From the NCBI GenBank assembly GCA_938023075.1, contig CALHDG010000062.1, forward strand, positions 1 to 41,005: a stretch of DNA of 41,005 nucleotides. Reading direction: 5' to 3'. The DNA comes from an uncultured Chitinophagales bacterium (GTDB taxonomy: Bacteria > Bacteroidota > Bacteroidia > Chitinophagales > JAHDHT01). Shown piece after piece: positions 25,326 to 34,738 of this stretch. The notes below the pieces were generated by a model. The model did not search any database and was not told the origin of the DNA. It saw only the letters and a list, made by a program, of their open reading frames with translations. Made by a program: the position numbers and the translations under genes. Each line of letters opens with the position of its first letter. Position 1 is the stretch's first letter.

Positions 25326-25970
25326 ATGGGTAGATTTTATTGGTTGATGTTATGTGCTATAATCATAAGTGTTTTTTTATCGGGTTGTGTACAAGTTAGT
25401 AGTTTGCAAACCGCTAAAACTTTACCTGTTGATGAACACACACTTGGTTTTTCAACATCAGCATATGGAGCGAACCAAACCGAATTTTTTGGTGGCGACT
25501 TAGGCTTAGCCGTTTTCCCTCACGTAGAGGTTTTTGGCAGACGTGGTTTCGCCCACAGGTTTGATGCCGGATTAAAAATTTCCTCAAGTGCTAATATTGC
25601 TATTGATGGAAAATATCAATTTCTTGGAGATAACGAAACTAAATTTGCAATGGCTACCGGTTTAGCATTGGAATATCAATTTGTACCTAATTTTGAGACT
25701 TTTGTTAGTCGTCAAACTTTTCCAGTATACTTATCTTTTCATCCAAACGACGATTTTGCGGTTTATACAGTTCCTAAATTTATTCACGAATGGATACGTA
25801 ATGATGATAATCATATTTTTTTGGGCAATAACTTAGGTTTGAAAAAACGCATCAACAACCGGTTTTCTATAATTGCAGAAGGCAGCCTATTTTGGGTTTT
25901 CGATCAACAATACAGCAATTCGGGCGATTTTATTTACCAAGGTGGTTTAGGCTTTGTTTTTGATCTTTGA
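25326..25970 (+). CDS. Lipoprotein, probable outer-membrane beta-rich protein
   Basis: The start is set at the ATG at 25326, which gives a compact lipoprotein signal ending V-F-L-S-G-C (Cys21); an upstream TTG at 25269 would add 19 residues before the signal and is less likely. 214 residues. After the Cys the chain is built of alternating short strands with Gly and aromatic residues (G-F-S-T-S-A-Y-G, F-F-G-G-D-L-G-L-A-V-F), ending G-L-G-F-V-F-D-L, like small beta-barrel proteins with a terminal aromatic-hydrophobic strand. Function unknown. Confidence 0.75.
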   Translation: MGRFYWLMLCAIIISVFLSGCVQVSSLQTAKTLPVDEHTLGFSTSAYGANQTEFFGGDLGLAVFPHVEVFGRRGFAHRFDAGLKISSSANIAIDGKYQFLGDNETKFAMATGLALEYQFVPNFETFVSRQTFPVYLSFHPNDDFAVYTVPKFIHEWIRNDDNHIFLGNNLGLKKRINNRFSIIAEGSLFWVFDQQYSNSGDFIYQGGLGFVFDL

Positions 25971-26041
25971 CATGGATTGTTGATTTTAAATCAAAAACAG
26001 GACTAAAGCATTGCTCCCTGCGAACCACTACCCTTAGCAAC

Positions 26042-26155
26042 CTAGCCCCGACAGCAGCGGTTATACCATTTGCAGGGCAGGCAATGTAGATGGGCAGAAT
26101 GGTATTTGAGCGGATGGCGGGACTGCCGTTTGGACGAGCAAACCAGTTTCGCTTC
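26042..26155 (+). repeat. Structured intergenic repeat, copy B
   Basis: Plus orientation, after the lipoprotein gene and before tldD. P1 is CCCG (26047-26050) with CGGG (26118-26121). P2 is ATACCATT (26063-26070) with AATGGTAT (26098-26105), 8 perfect pairs. The tail GTTTCGCTTC is 26146-26155. The apical part is G-rich and unlike the other copies. Confidence 0.86.
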
Positions 26156-26245
26156 CACTAATTTTTAATTAATTAATAATTGTAAAGTTGCTTTTTTGTA
26201 AGTATTCCTCATTTTTTGGTAATTTGTGCTGAACAATTTTTTTTT

Positions 26246-27895
26246 ATGAAAAAGATAAACCGAAGAAATTTTAACAAACTGGCAGCTTTAGGTGTTGGAG
26301 GGCTGGTGGCTCCGTTGCCTTATGGCTCTAAAGCGGTTCCGGTTGAAGCGATGTTGGCTTCGCCTTTAGAAGTAGCAGCCAAAAAAGCTTTAGCGGATGC
26401 TGGCTTAAACGCCGCCACCAAAGTTGGGGCAACTTATGCCGATGTGCGCATTGGCAGATATTTAAATCAATTTTTATTTAGCCGGGAAGATAAAGTGCAA
26501 AATGTAGAAAACACCGAATCGTTTGGTTGTGGTATACGCGTAATTGCCAATGGAACTTGGGGTTTTGCCGCAACTAATGATGTTAGTGAAGACGGTATTG
26601 CCAAAGCTGCTCAACAAGCTGTTGCCATTGCCAAAGCCAACAGTCGCATTCAAAAAGAAGCCGTACAAATGGTGCCGGTAAAAGCGCACGGCGAAGTGAG
26701 TTGGAAAACCCCCATAGAAATTAACGCTTTTGAAGTGCCCATTGAAGAAAAGATTGATTTGATGTTGACAGCAAATGCTAAAGCTATGGATGCCGGGGCG
26801 AGTTTCATTAATACCAATTTGTTTTTTGTAAATGAACAGAAGTATTTTGCTTCTACAGAAGGTTCGTATATTGATCAGGATATTCATAGAACTTGGCCCA
26901 CCTTTAGTGTTTCTGGTACGGATAAAGAAACGGGTATGTTTAAATCGCGACAGGCATTGAGTGCGCCGGTGGGTATGGGTTACGAATATCTGAAACCGAA
27001 AGACAGTGAAAAAATTGCCGGACCAGATGATGTGGTTTTATACCGGCACGCTTATGATATTGTTGAAGATGCAGAATTAGCCGCTAAACAGGTACAGCGT
27101 ATGTTGTCTTGCGAATCGGTAGAAGCGGGTAAATATGATTTAGTGTTAGAGCCGAATCACTTAGGCTTAACCATTCACGAATCGGTTGGTCATCCTTTAG
27201 AGTTAGATCGCGTATTGGGTTATGAAGCCAATTATGCGGGTACCAGTTTTGCCACTATCGATAAATGGAAAAGCGGTAATTTTGAATATGGTAACGACAA
27301 AGTAAATCTATATGCCGACAAAACCTTAAAACACAGTTTAGGCGCGGTGGGTTATGATGATGAAGGCGTAAAAACCAAGCGTTGGGATTTAGTAAAAGAT
27401 GGTATTTTGGTGAACTATCAGGCAATTAGAGATCAAGCCAGTATGATTAATGAAACAGAATCGCACGGTTGCTGTTATGGCGATAGCTGGAGTTCAGTTC
27501 AGTTTCAACGCATGCCTAACGTAAATTTGGAGCCGGGTAAAGAAAAGTATTCTGTTCAAGACATGATTCGTGATGTGGATAAAGGTATTTATATAGTTGG
27601 CAGAGGTTCTTACTCTATTGATCAACAGCGTTATAACTTTCAGTTTGGTGGTACTTTATTTTATAAGATAGAAAATGGGAAGATAGCCGGTATGTTAAAA
27701 GATGTTGCCTACCAAAGCAATACACAAGAATTCTGGAATAGTTGTGAAGCGATTTGCGATGCAAGTGATCAGCGTACTTGGGGTTCATTTTTTGATGGTA
27801 AGGGTCAGCCGGGGCAGGTAAGTGCGGTTTCGCATGCCAGTTCAACTACCCGATTTAATAATGTGAATGTAATTAATACAGCAAGAAAAATTTAA
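26246..27895 (+). CDS. tldD: TldD-family metalloprotease with Tat signal
   Basis: 549 residues from the ATG at 26246; the longer frame from 26216 would put ten residues ahead of the signal. The N-terminus K-K-I-N-R-R-N-F-N-K-L-A-A-L-G is a twin-arginine signal, so the folded protein should leave the cytoplasm. The zinc motif H-E-S-V-G-H of TldD is present at about residue 315, with the L-D-R and downstream conserved G-C-C-Y-G-D region. TldD with TldE forms a heterodimeric protease for unfolded or small peptides (in E. coli, microcin B17 maturation and CcdA degradation). The partner gene follows after 8 bases. Confidence 0.93.
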   Translation: MKKINRRNFNKLAALGVGGLVAPLPYGSKAVPVEAMLASPLEVAAKKALADAGLNAATKVGATYADVRIGRYLNQFLFSREDKVQNVENTESFGCGIRVIANGTWGFAATNDVSEDGIAKAAQQAVAIAKANSRIQKEAVQMVPVKAHGEVSWKTPIEINAFEVPIEEKIDLMLTANAKAMDAGASFINTNLFFVNEQKYFASTEGSYIDQDIHRTWPTFSVSGTDKETGMFKSRQALSAPVGMGYEYLKPKDSEKIAGPDDVVLYRHAYDIVEDAELAAKQVQRMLSCESVEAGKYDLVLEPNHLGLTIHESVGHPLELDRVLGYEANYAGTSFATIDKWKSGNFEYGNDKVNLYADKTLKHSLGAVGYDDEGVKTKRWDLVKDGILVNYQAIRDQASMINETESHGCCYGDSWSSVQFQRMPNVNLEPGKEKYSVQDMIRDVDKGIYIVGRGSYSIDQQRYNFQFGGTLFYKIENGKIAGMLKDVAYQSNTQEFWNSCEAICDASDQRTWGSFFDGKGQPGQVSAVSHASSTTRFNNVNVINTARKI

Positions 27896-27903
27896 GAGAA
27901 ACC

Positions 27904-29220
27904 ATGGCAATATTAAATAAAGAAGAGGCAAAAGCCATCTTACAAAAAATAATTGATTTATCGAAAGCCGAAACGGTGGAAGCTAATTTAGGAGGCTACC
28001 AAGGCGGCAATATTCGTTATGCACGCAACACGGTAACTACCGCCGGTGTAGAAACGAATACCTCTTTATCCGTTACTTCAAATTTTGGTAAAAAATCGGG
28101 TAGCGCCAGTATTAATGAATTAGATGACGCGGCTTTAGAACGGGTGGTTCGCCGATCAGAAGAGTTGGCACAATTTAGCCCGGAGAACCCGGAATTTATG
28201 CCACCCTTAGAAGCGCAGGAGCTTAAAGACAGCATCACTTTTAAACAAAGCACGGCTGATATTACCCCAGAAGACCGGACCAAAATAGCAGAAACCAGTA
28301 TTGGACCGGCTAAAGCGGCCGGAGTGGTTGCTGCAGGTTTTGAAGAAGATTATAATGGTTTTGGTTCGATGATGAACAGCAATGGTTTGTTTGCTTACAA
28401 CCGTGGAACCTCAACGGATTTTACGGTGACGATGCGTACCAAAGATGGAACGGGTTCTGGTTATGCTATTCACGATTATAATGATATTAGTAAATTAGAT
28501 ACAGCAGCAGCTTCGGAGCGGGCAATTAAAAAAGCGGTAGATTCAAAAAATGCGAAAGCCGTTGAGCCTGGAAAATATACGGTGATTTTAGAACCGGCTG
28601 CCTCTGTTGGTTTGATTAGCAATATGATGTGGAATTTGGGTGCGCGCCGTGCCGATGAAGGCAGAAGTTTTATGTCGAAGAAAGGTGGCGGTACGAAATT
28701 AAAAGAACAAATTGTTGATGAACGTGTGAACATTTATCAAGATCCGTTTAATGAAGCTAATCCTTCCAGAACATGGACGGGCAGTGGTTTGCCGGTTGAA
28801 AAAATGGATTGGATTAAAGGCGGCGTTGTCGAAAATTTACGCTATGGTCGTTTTTGGGCAAAAGAGAAAGGGGTGGAACCAGTTCCGTTTAGTGGCAGAT
28901 ATATTATGGATGGTGGCAGTGCCAGTACCGAAGACATGATTAAAGATACCAAGCGTGGTATTTTAGTTACGCGCTTGTGGTATATCCGTTCGGTTGATCC
29001 GCAGACTTTACTGTATACCGGCTTAACGCGTGATGGTACGTTTTATATTGAGAACGGACAAATTCAATACCCGGTTAAAAATTTCCGTTTTAATGAAAGT
29101 CCGATTATTATGTTGAACAACTTAGAGACGCTTGGCAAACAGTATCGCATTGATGGTAATATGATTCCGGTGATGAAGATTCGGGATTTTACGTTTACAA
29201 GTTTGAGTGATGCGGTTTAG
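27904..29220 (+). CDS. TldE/PmbA-family partner protein
   Basis: 438 residues, homologous to TldD but without H-E-x-x-x-H: the matching region reads V-I-L-E-P-A-A-S-V-G-L-I-S. This is the usual non-catalytic partner that completes the TldD/TldE protease. The N-terminus (M-A-I-L-N-K-E-E-A-K) has no Tat or Sec signal, although the partner has one. It starts 8 bases after tldD and is certainly co-transcribed. A terminator follows at 29277. Confidence 0.92.
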   Translation: MAILNKEEAKAILQKIIDLSKAETVEANLGGYQGGNIRYARNTVTTAGVETNTSLSVTSNFGKKSGSASINELDDAALERVVRRSEELAQFSPENPEFMPPLEAQELKDSITFKQSTADITPEDRTKIAETSIGPAKAAGVVAAGFEEDYNGFGSMMNSNGLFAYNRGTSTDFTVTMRTKDGTGSGYAIHDYNDISKLDTAAASERAIKKAVDSKNAKAVEPGKYTVILEPAASVGLISNMMWNLGARRADEGRSFMSKKGGGTKLKEQIVDERVNIYQDPFNEANPSRTWTGSGLPVEKMDWIKGGVVENLRYGRFWAKEKGVEPVPFSGRYIMDGGSASTEDMIKDTKRGILVTRLWYIRSVDPQTLLYTGLTRDGTFYIENGQIQYPVKNFRFNESPIIMLNNLETLGKQYRIDGNMIPVMKIRDFTFTSLSDAV

Positions 29221-29276
29221 GAATTATAAATTGTTCATGATCAATTATCAATGAGTGATCGGTTAAAAAATATTTG

Positions 29277-29309
29277 AAAGGAATTGCTACGGTGGTTCCT
29301 TTTTTTATT
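29277..29309 (+). terminator. Terminator after the TldD/TldE operon
   Basis: AAAGGAA (29277-29283) pairs with TTCCTTT (29296-29302), followed by more T (TTTTA). It lies 57 bases after the TldE stop. Confidence 0.65.
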
Positions 29310-29332
29310 GACTTACATTCATACAAAAATAA

Positions 29333-29479
29333 ATGTATAATATAAGTAAGGTCAAAATTATAACTGGTAAAAGAAAAACCTCAGTATCTCGTGCTGTAAT
29401 AAGAAAAGCGGTAAAATTAGCAAATGAGGACGATAACAGAGTTAATCAGAAAAACTCAAATAACAAATCGAAAGATTAG
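29333..29479 (+). CDS. Possible small basic protein, 48 residues
   Basis: ATG at 29333, TAG at 29477-29479. The peptide is Lys/Arg-rich in its first 30 residues (G-K-R-K-T-S-V-S-R-A-V-I-R-K-A-V) with a hydrophilic Asn/Lys tail. No family is recognised; a few residues recall ribosomal protein S9 but the likeness is too short to mean homology. It has no good ribosome site and sits just after a terminator, so it may be chance. Confidence 0.3.
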   Translation: MYNISKVKIITGKRKTSVSRAVIRKAVKLANEDDNRVNQKNSNNKSKD

Positions 29480-29570
29480 ATTTACTATCAAATGGAAATT
29501 GCTTCTACCTACTTTAGAAACGTTTTTATTAATTGCTCTTTCAACAAAGAATATAAGCCTTAAATCAGTT

Positions 29571-29630
29571 TCGGAATTTGGAATTTGAAACTCGGAATTT
29601 GAAACTCGGAATTTGAAATTTGGAATTTTC
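29571..29630. repeat. Short tandem repeat of GGAATTTGAAACTC-like units
   Basis: About four units of 14-16 bases built on GGAATTTG and GAAACTC lie between the small ORF and the CAP-protein gene. It looks like slippage-prone simple sequence. Confidence 0.7.
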
Positions 29631-29648
29631 CTTTTAGGATTTACCCAA

Positions 29649-30467
29649 CTATCGAGCACCAAAAACCTGTGTCCAATATTTGCCTTGTTTAAATACACCC
29701 ACTTCCGTAATATTAGCATTCATTAGATTAATACAATGCGTCGGGCTTTCAATCCAAGCTTTGAAAACGGCTTCGACCGTAGGATATCCTTGCGCAATAT
29801 TTTCTGACCAAGCTTTATAAGGATACTGAATACTTCTCAACCGGTCATCTGTTCGTTCTCCGGTTACTGGATTTTCGTGGCCAAAAAAACTGTGGCTTTC
29901 CATAGCTATACTATGAATTTCTGAGGCATCTTCCAACAAATCATTCCAAACAACCGGCGGTGCAGCAGCATACGTTGTTCCGCCACAAATTTGTTCAACC
30001 GAACGGGCATCATTTATGCTTTTGAGCATCTCAATCCGGTCAAAATACGTATCCAAATTTTCGGAAGCTAAAACAGGTTCAGTAGCTGATCCGAAATCGC
30101 TTTGTTTTGCTTTACCTTTATTGTTTTCATATTCCAATTGTACTTGAAAAGTGTATACATTACCTTCTGGTAAAGTGGAAATTCGAATGGGTTGTTCTGA
30201 TAAGCCTAAAAACTCGAAGGTATTGCCATGTTGATCGGTGGCAATAATATTTACCTTTTCATTATTTTGAAGATTGTCTAATTTTATTTCAACAGTTGAC
30301 GGATTGATAAAAACCATATTGTTGATTGATGGAGCTACTTTTTCTTCTTTATTGCAATTAGAAAATGTGAGCAAAACCATAAAACATAAACCAAGCTTAA
30401 GCAAAGTTGATTTTAGCAATATTGACTTATCTAATAGCAGGCATTTAATAAACGGGTAAGTGTCCAT
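29649..30467 (-). CDS. CAP/SCP-domain lipoprotein
   Basis: 272 residues. The N-terminal hydrophobic segment ends L-T-F-S-N-C-N-K-E-E, a Bacteroidota-style lipoprotein signal (Cys about 38). A fibronectin-like beta domain (about 50-125) is followed by a C-terminal CAP domain of the bacterial YkwD type (about 140-272). CAP features seen: H-S-F-F-G-H-E-N-P-x-T-G-E-R (His of the central cavity), S-E-N-I-A-Q-G, W-I-E-S-P-T-H-C-I-N-L-M-N and a final Y-W-T-Q-V-F-G. The role of bacterial CAP proteins is not settled; cell-wall or lipid binding and defence against other cells have been proposed. The first 15 residues before the hydrophobic part suggest that the real start may be downstream. Confidence 0.85.
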   Translation of the reverse strand: MDTYPFIKCLLLDKSILLKSTLLKLGLCFMVLLTFSNCNKEEKVAPSINNMVFINPSTVEIKLDNLQNNEKVNIIATDQHGNTFEFLGLSEQPIRISTLPEGNVYTFQVQLEYENNKGKAKQSDFGSATEPVLASENLDTYFDRIEMLKSINDARSVEQICGGTTYAAAPPVVWNDLLEDASEIHSIAMESHSFFGHENPVTGERTDDRLRSIQYPYKAWSENIAQGYPTVEAVFKAWIESPTHCINLMNANITEVGVFKQGKYWTQVFGAR

Positions 30468-30489
30468 AATTATATATACATTTTAAATT

Positions 30490-31914
30490 TTAATTAAGTT
30501 CAGATAATTTAAGGATAATTGGTTTCATTAACTTTTTCATTTCACTAGCTGAGCAAGTATAATCATTTACTGCAAAGGTAAAGGCTAAAAGTCTATTTTG
30601 CGCATCTTTTACAAATCCGGCATAACTTCTAACACCATCCATATAACCACTTTTGGCTTGTACATTATTAGCTATTGCCGATAATGATTTCATCCAAGCC
30701 TCACTGTTTGCACTTCGATGCAATTCTATCAAGTTTCGGGTAAAAAAATTAGCTGTCAATTTGTTTATTGGCGACAAACCGCTTCCGTCATATATTTGGT
30801 AATCATCTTTTGAAAAACCTTTTGTATCAAAATAATTTTCTAAATTAAGAATTCCACTATTGACATTACCCGTAGTATTGCAACCGGCTGCTAACATTTT
30901 TAACAAACACTCTGCATATAGGTTAATGCTTTTAACATTGGTTAAATGGGCAATATCTTTTAACAGTGGCGATTTGTGCGTATACAATTGATCGCCTATT
31001 CTTTCGCAAGATGCTGCGGCATAATAGGCTTTTGTCTCTCCATAGCATATAATACCATTGGTTTTGAGTTGTTCTTTTAAGGTTTGCGCAAAAAACAAAG
31101 CTGGGTTGGGTATAGCAGCTTTAATGGTAAAACTTTTTTGGTTGGGTGGTAGCGTACCTCTAATATATTGGCGAGTAGTAAAAGGGGCACCAAAAACATA
31201 AGCTTGGTCTCCACTACCTGTTTCGCCAACACGCACTTCATTAATTAGTTCTACTCCTTTTATTGTAGGATAGGTATTCAATATTTGCGTTTTTTCTCCA
31301 GTAGTTGTTGTATGAAATTCAATAGCGTACTTGTTCTCCAACACATTAAAACCGGCAGCACCTGCCCCATAATAATTACCAATATCTTCCCATAGCCATT
31401 TTGGAGAGTTAACTGCTGTATCAAAACTACTGGCATCTACTAAAATATTTCCATCAATCGATGTAATGCCGGCATTCATCAATGCCATAGAAAATTGCTG
31501 TATAATATGGGTTAGGGTATATTCTTCGCCAAAACGATCGCTACCAAAAGTAGGGTCGCCAAAACCCTTAACAATTAAATTGCCTTTTAAAACGCCATCT
31601 TGAATAGAACCACTATAACCTAAAATGGTTTTTATTTGATGCATAGCACCCAATTGCTCTAAAGCCACACCCGTAGTTATCAATTTTAAAATGGAGGCAG
31701 GCTTAACAAATTGGTGTTCATTAAATTGGTAAACCTGTTTTTTACTATTTACCTCATAAACAGATAAAACAACTTTACCTCGTTTTACGGCTGCATGCTG
31801 GCTTAATTCATAAACTAATGCATTAAGTGATTCTGTTTGTGCAAAGGCTAAATTATTTTCTAAACATAATCCGATTAAAAGGATTAAAATCAACCAAATT
31901 CTTGTTTTTTTCAT
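30490..31914 (-). CDS. dacB: D-alanyl-D-alanine carboxypeptidase/endopeptidase (PBP4 family)
   Basis: 474 residues from the ATG at 31914, which starts directly at the signal peptide M-K-K-T-R-I-W; the ATG at 31947 would add eleven hydrophilic residues. It cuts D-Ala-D-Ala ends or cross-links of peptidoglycan in the periplasm. Active-site motifs are all present: S-I-L-K (Ser74, Lys77), S-I-N in K-S-I-N-L-Y-A-E, and A-K-S-G in place of KTG, a variant usual in this phylum. D-G-S-G-L-S precedes the third motif. It lies 22 bases upstream of the CAP lipoprotein on the same strand, so the two may be co-transcribed as a cell-wall unit. Confidence 0.93.
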   Translation of the reverse strand: MKKTRIWLILILLIGLCLENNLAFAQTESLNALVYELSQHAAVKRGKVVLSVYEVNSKKQVYQFNEHQFVKPASILKLITTGVALEQLGAMHQIKTILGYSGSIQDGVLKGNLIVKGFGDPTFGSDRFGEEYTLTHIIQQFSMALMNAGITSIDGNILVDASSFDTAVNSPKWLWEDIGNYYGAGAAGFNVLENKYAIEFHTTTTGEKTQILNTYPTIKGVELINEVRVGETGSGDQAYVFGAPFTTRQYIRGTLPPNQKSFTIKAAIPNPALFFAQTLKEQLKTNGIICYGETKAYYAAASCERIGDQLYTHKSPLLKDIAHLTNVKSINLYAECLLKMLAAGCNTTGNVNSGILNLENYFDTKGFSKDDYQIYDGSGLSPINKLTANFFTRNLIELHRSANSEAWMKSLSAIANNVQAKSGYMDGVRSYAGFVKDAQNRLLAFTFAVNDYTCSASEMKKLMKPIILKLSELN

Positions 31915-32113
31915 AAATATTTTTTCCATACGACACTTATCATTCAAAATTCATCATTGTTTAAACACTATTTCATCCTTAATTTTCGTTTTGCACTATG
32001 TTATTGAGTAAATCCATCCCAATCTAAAAAGAACAAATATAAACAGTATTGTTATTATTTGCTCATTACTCAAATAGAATCATCAATTAAGCGAAATTAC
32101 AAGGCATTTATTT

Positions 32114-32121
32114 TACCTTTG
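32114..32121 (+). promoter_or_regulatory. TAnnTTTG -7 box for the SprB-repeat protein
   Basis: TACCTTTG matches the -7 consensus exactly, 20 bases before the ATG at 32142, so the leader is very short. No TTG is seen at -33. Confidence 0.45.
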
Positions 32122-32141
32122 ACCTACGAAAACCATAAATT

Positions 32142-34646
32142 ATGAGTACATATAGTCGTATTGTTATTATTATTGGCATATTTCTTTTTTTGTCAGAAGT
32201 TGCCAATGCACAATCTAAACGATATATTTTATTAGAACATTTTACCAACACCGAATGTACCGAGTGTAAAACCAAAAATGAACAATTTTACAACAGTATC
32301 TTAGCCAATAACTTAGCAGATGCTATTCACATTGCTTACTACGCACCGTATCCTTCTAGCAGCAGTTTTTTTCATAGCCAAAATGCAAGTGAATACACCG
32401 CCGCTAGCAACTATTATGGTATTAGCAGCACGCCACAAATGGTGATGAACGGAAAATTATTACCAGAAGGAGAAAACTTAATTGAGCAATCTGCTATTGA
32501 TGAATTTACTGCTACAGAGCCGGAAAGCCCTGTTATTTTCGACACCTTTAATTTAACCGATGATGGAAATGGCAACTATCAACTTGGTATTATTATAGCG
32601 ACCGAAGTAGCACAACCTCTCGGCAATTATATTATTAGAACAGCTGTGGTTGAAAGTGAAGTTGAATACAATGCGCCGAATGGAGAAACGGTACATCAAA
32701 ATGTAGTGCGCAAAATGTTAAACAATTTTAGTGGTCAAGAATTTTTTGCCCCAACTGTTGGGAACAGCTTTTTATATTCTTATACTTTTACGGCAAATGC
32801 TGATTGGAATAAAGACAACCTATACATTGTAAGTTGGATACAGAATGTGGAAAACCAAGAGATCATTAATGCTGCTTCTTCTAAAGATTTTATGTCGCCT
32901 TTAAAAAGTAAAATTACCGAATTTATACCAGTCTCTTGTTTTGAGGGTAACGATGGAGGCATCTCTGTTGAAGTAACCGACGGCGTTCCGCCATATACCT
33001 TTTTGTGGAGTAATGGAACTACCGATCAAAATTTAACTAATGTTCCGGCAGGGGTGTATTTTTTGGTTGTTCAAGATTCAGCGGGCGATATTTCTGAAGA
33101 ACGGGCATCTGTAACAGAACCTTCAGAACTGTACATTACTGTTGAAAAAGAAGATGAAGAAAATGAACTCGCCAATGGAAAAGCCAGCATTAAAATTATG
33201 GGTGGAACACCACGCTTGATTAGCAATACACCAGTTTATGAAATAGTATGGACTTACCCTGATGGCAGTACAGTAGAGAATGTATTAAATATTCAAGATT
33301 TAAGTTCAGGGCTCTATTTTGTAAAAGTTACCGACAACAGCGGTTGTTCAGTTTCAGAATCTATTAGTATTTTTAGAAACATTGGAGATTTAAATTGTGA
33401 AATAGTATTAAGTGAACCGCTTTGTTTTGGTGATAACAATGGCAGCATAGTGGTCACTTGTTTTAATGCTACACCTCCGTTAATTTACAATTGGTCTGAT
33501 GGACCGCAAACCCCTGAGCGTTTAAACATGGCAGCGGGTACCTACACCGTTATTGTTTCAGATGCTATTGGGGCATCGTTTACCAAACAAATGACTTTAG
33601 ATGATCCAGCACCACTTCAAAATTTAATGGATATAGAAAATGAAACCAACGATTTAAACAATGGATCTGCCTGCCATAATGTTACGGGCGGTTCACCACC
33701 TTACAACATTACCTGGACACCAGTAGGCAGTACAGATTTGTGTATTACTAATTTAAGTGCAGATAATGAAGCCGGTGGCATCATCAACTATTCGTTAATT
33801 GTAGAAGATAGTAATGGATGCGATTTTGAAGATAGCTTTAGTTTATTACCTATTTCAACAGAGCTACGAATAAGTGTTTTAGGGGTAGAAGGAATTTCTT
33901 GCGCTGGTGAAAATGACGGTTTAATCGAAATTTTTGTTTCTGGCGGTGAAACATTATTGGAGTATGATATTGATTGGGCAAATACTACTACTGGTAATCC
34001 GGTTGATATTCCAACTTCGCCATCTAATACCACCATTTTAAGTGGGTTAAGTGAAGGTACTTATGAGGTTACCGTTACCGACGACAATGATGAGGTGGTA
34101 ACAGAAACTTTTGTAATAAACGAGCCATCAGGTTTTAGTATTGAAATAATAAAGCAAGATGTTTGCGAAAATGGCGACGGAACTGCAGTAAATGGTTTTG
34201 CTTCGGTTGTTGCCAATGGAGGCGTGCCGCCTTACACTTATCAGTGGAATAATGGTACGGCAGATTCTATAACCAATGTCTCTTTTTCTACTAACTTAAC
34301 CGTTACGGTTTTAGATGCCAACTCCTGCGAATTGCAAGAATCTATTTTTGTAGAAAATGTTGGTTTGTGCGTTGGTATTATCGATGCTACTTTAAATCAG
34401 CAATTCAGTTTATATCCAAATATAGCTAATAATCAAATAAATCTTAGCTTAAACGATTATCATATTGGTCAATTTACTTTTGCTATAGTAGATATTACAG
34501 GAAGAACTCAAGTTGAAAAAGCCATAAAAAATTATCATGCTAATCAAGTTCAAACAATCAATATTCAACAGTTAAGCAAAGGCATTTATTTTGGAGTGAT
34601 AGAAAGTGAAGGCAAAATAGCACGAAAGCGATTTGTGAAAATGTAA
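32142..34646 (+). CDS. T9SS-exported surface protein: thioredoxin-like domain, SprB repeats, sorting tail
   Basis: 834 residues. Signal peptide to about residue 23 (A-N-A-Q-S). A thioredoxin-like domain follows (about 25-245), with a C-x-x-C (CTEC in T-E-C-T-E-C) and a candidate cis-Pro in S-T-P-Q-M-V-M-N-G, in the manner of Omp28-like proteins. Then come SprB-type repeats, each with a C-F-G/E-x-N-D-G-x-I start and a P-P-Y-T/N-x-x-W-S-N-G or similar core (about 260-740). The last 75 residues are a type A T9SS sorting domain (L-Y-P-N, I-D-I-T-G-R-like, G-I-Y-F, R-K-R-F-V-K-M). It should be secreted through the outer membrane and attached to the surface. Confidence 0.93.
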   Translation: MSTYSRIVIIIGIFLFLSEVANAQSKRYILLEHFTNTECTECKTKNEQFYNSILANNLADAIHIAYYAPYPSSSSFFHSQNASEYTAASNYYGISSTPQMVMNGKLLPEGENLIEQSAIDEFTATEPESPVIFDTFNLTDDGNGNYQLGIIIATEVAQPLGNYIIRTAVVESEVEYNAPNGETVHQNVVRKMLNNFSGQEFFAPTVGNSFLYSYTFTANADWNKDNLYIVSWIQNVENQEIINAASSKDFMSPLKSKITEFIPVSCFEGNDGGISVEVTDGVPPYTFLWSNGTTDQNLTNVPAGVYFLVVQDSAGDISEERASVTEPSELYITVEKEDEENELANGKASIKIMGGTPRLISNTPVYEIVWTYPDGSTVENVLNIQDLSSGLYFVKVTDNSGCSVSESISIFRNIGDLNCEIVLSEPLCFGDNNGSIVVTCFNATPPLIYNWSDGPQTPERLNMAAGTYTVIVSDAIGASFTKQMTLDDPAPLQNLMDIENETNDLNNGSACHNVTGGSPPYNITWTPVGSTDLCITNLSADNEAGGIINYSLIVEDSNGCDFEDSFSLLPISTELRISVLGVEGISCAGENDGLIEIFVSGGETLLEYDIDWANTTTGNPVDIPTSPSNTTILSGLSEGTYEVTVTDDNDEVVTETFVINEPSGFSIEIIKQDVCENGDGTAVNGFASVVANGGVPPYTYQWNNGTADSITNVSFSTNLTVTVLDANSCELQESIFVENVGLCVGIIDATLNQQFSLYPNIANNQINLSLNDYHIGQFTFAIVDITGRTQVEKAIKNYHANQVQTINIQQLSKGIYFGVIESEGKIARKRFVKM

Positions 34647-34738
34647 AATTCTTATAAATTAAGTGATTATACATTATTAGATGATTGATTATTATTCAAT
34701 TGAAAGTTATATGTAATAGGAGATGAACAACAAAAAAA

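Noticed and set aside
29333-29479. Ribosomal protein S9 fragment
   Set aside because: Only a few residues (GKRKTSVSR) resemble S9, and nothing else of the protein follows.
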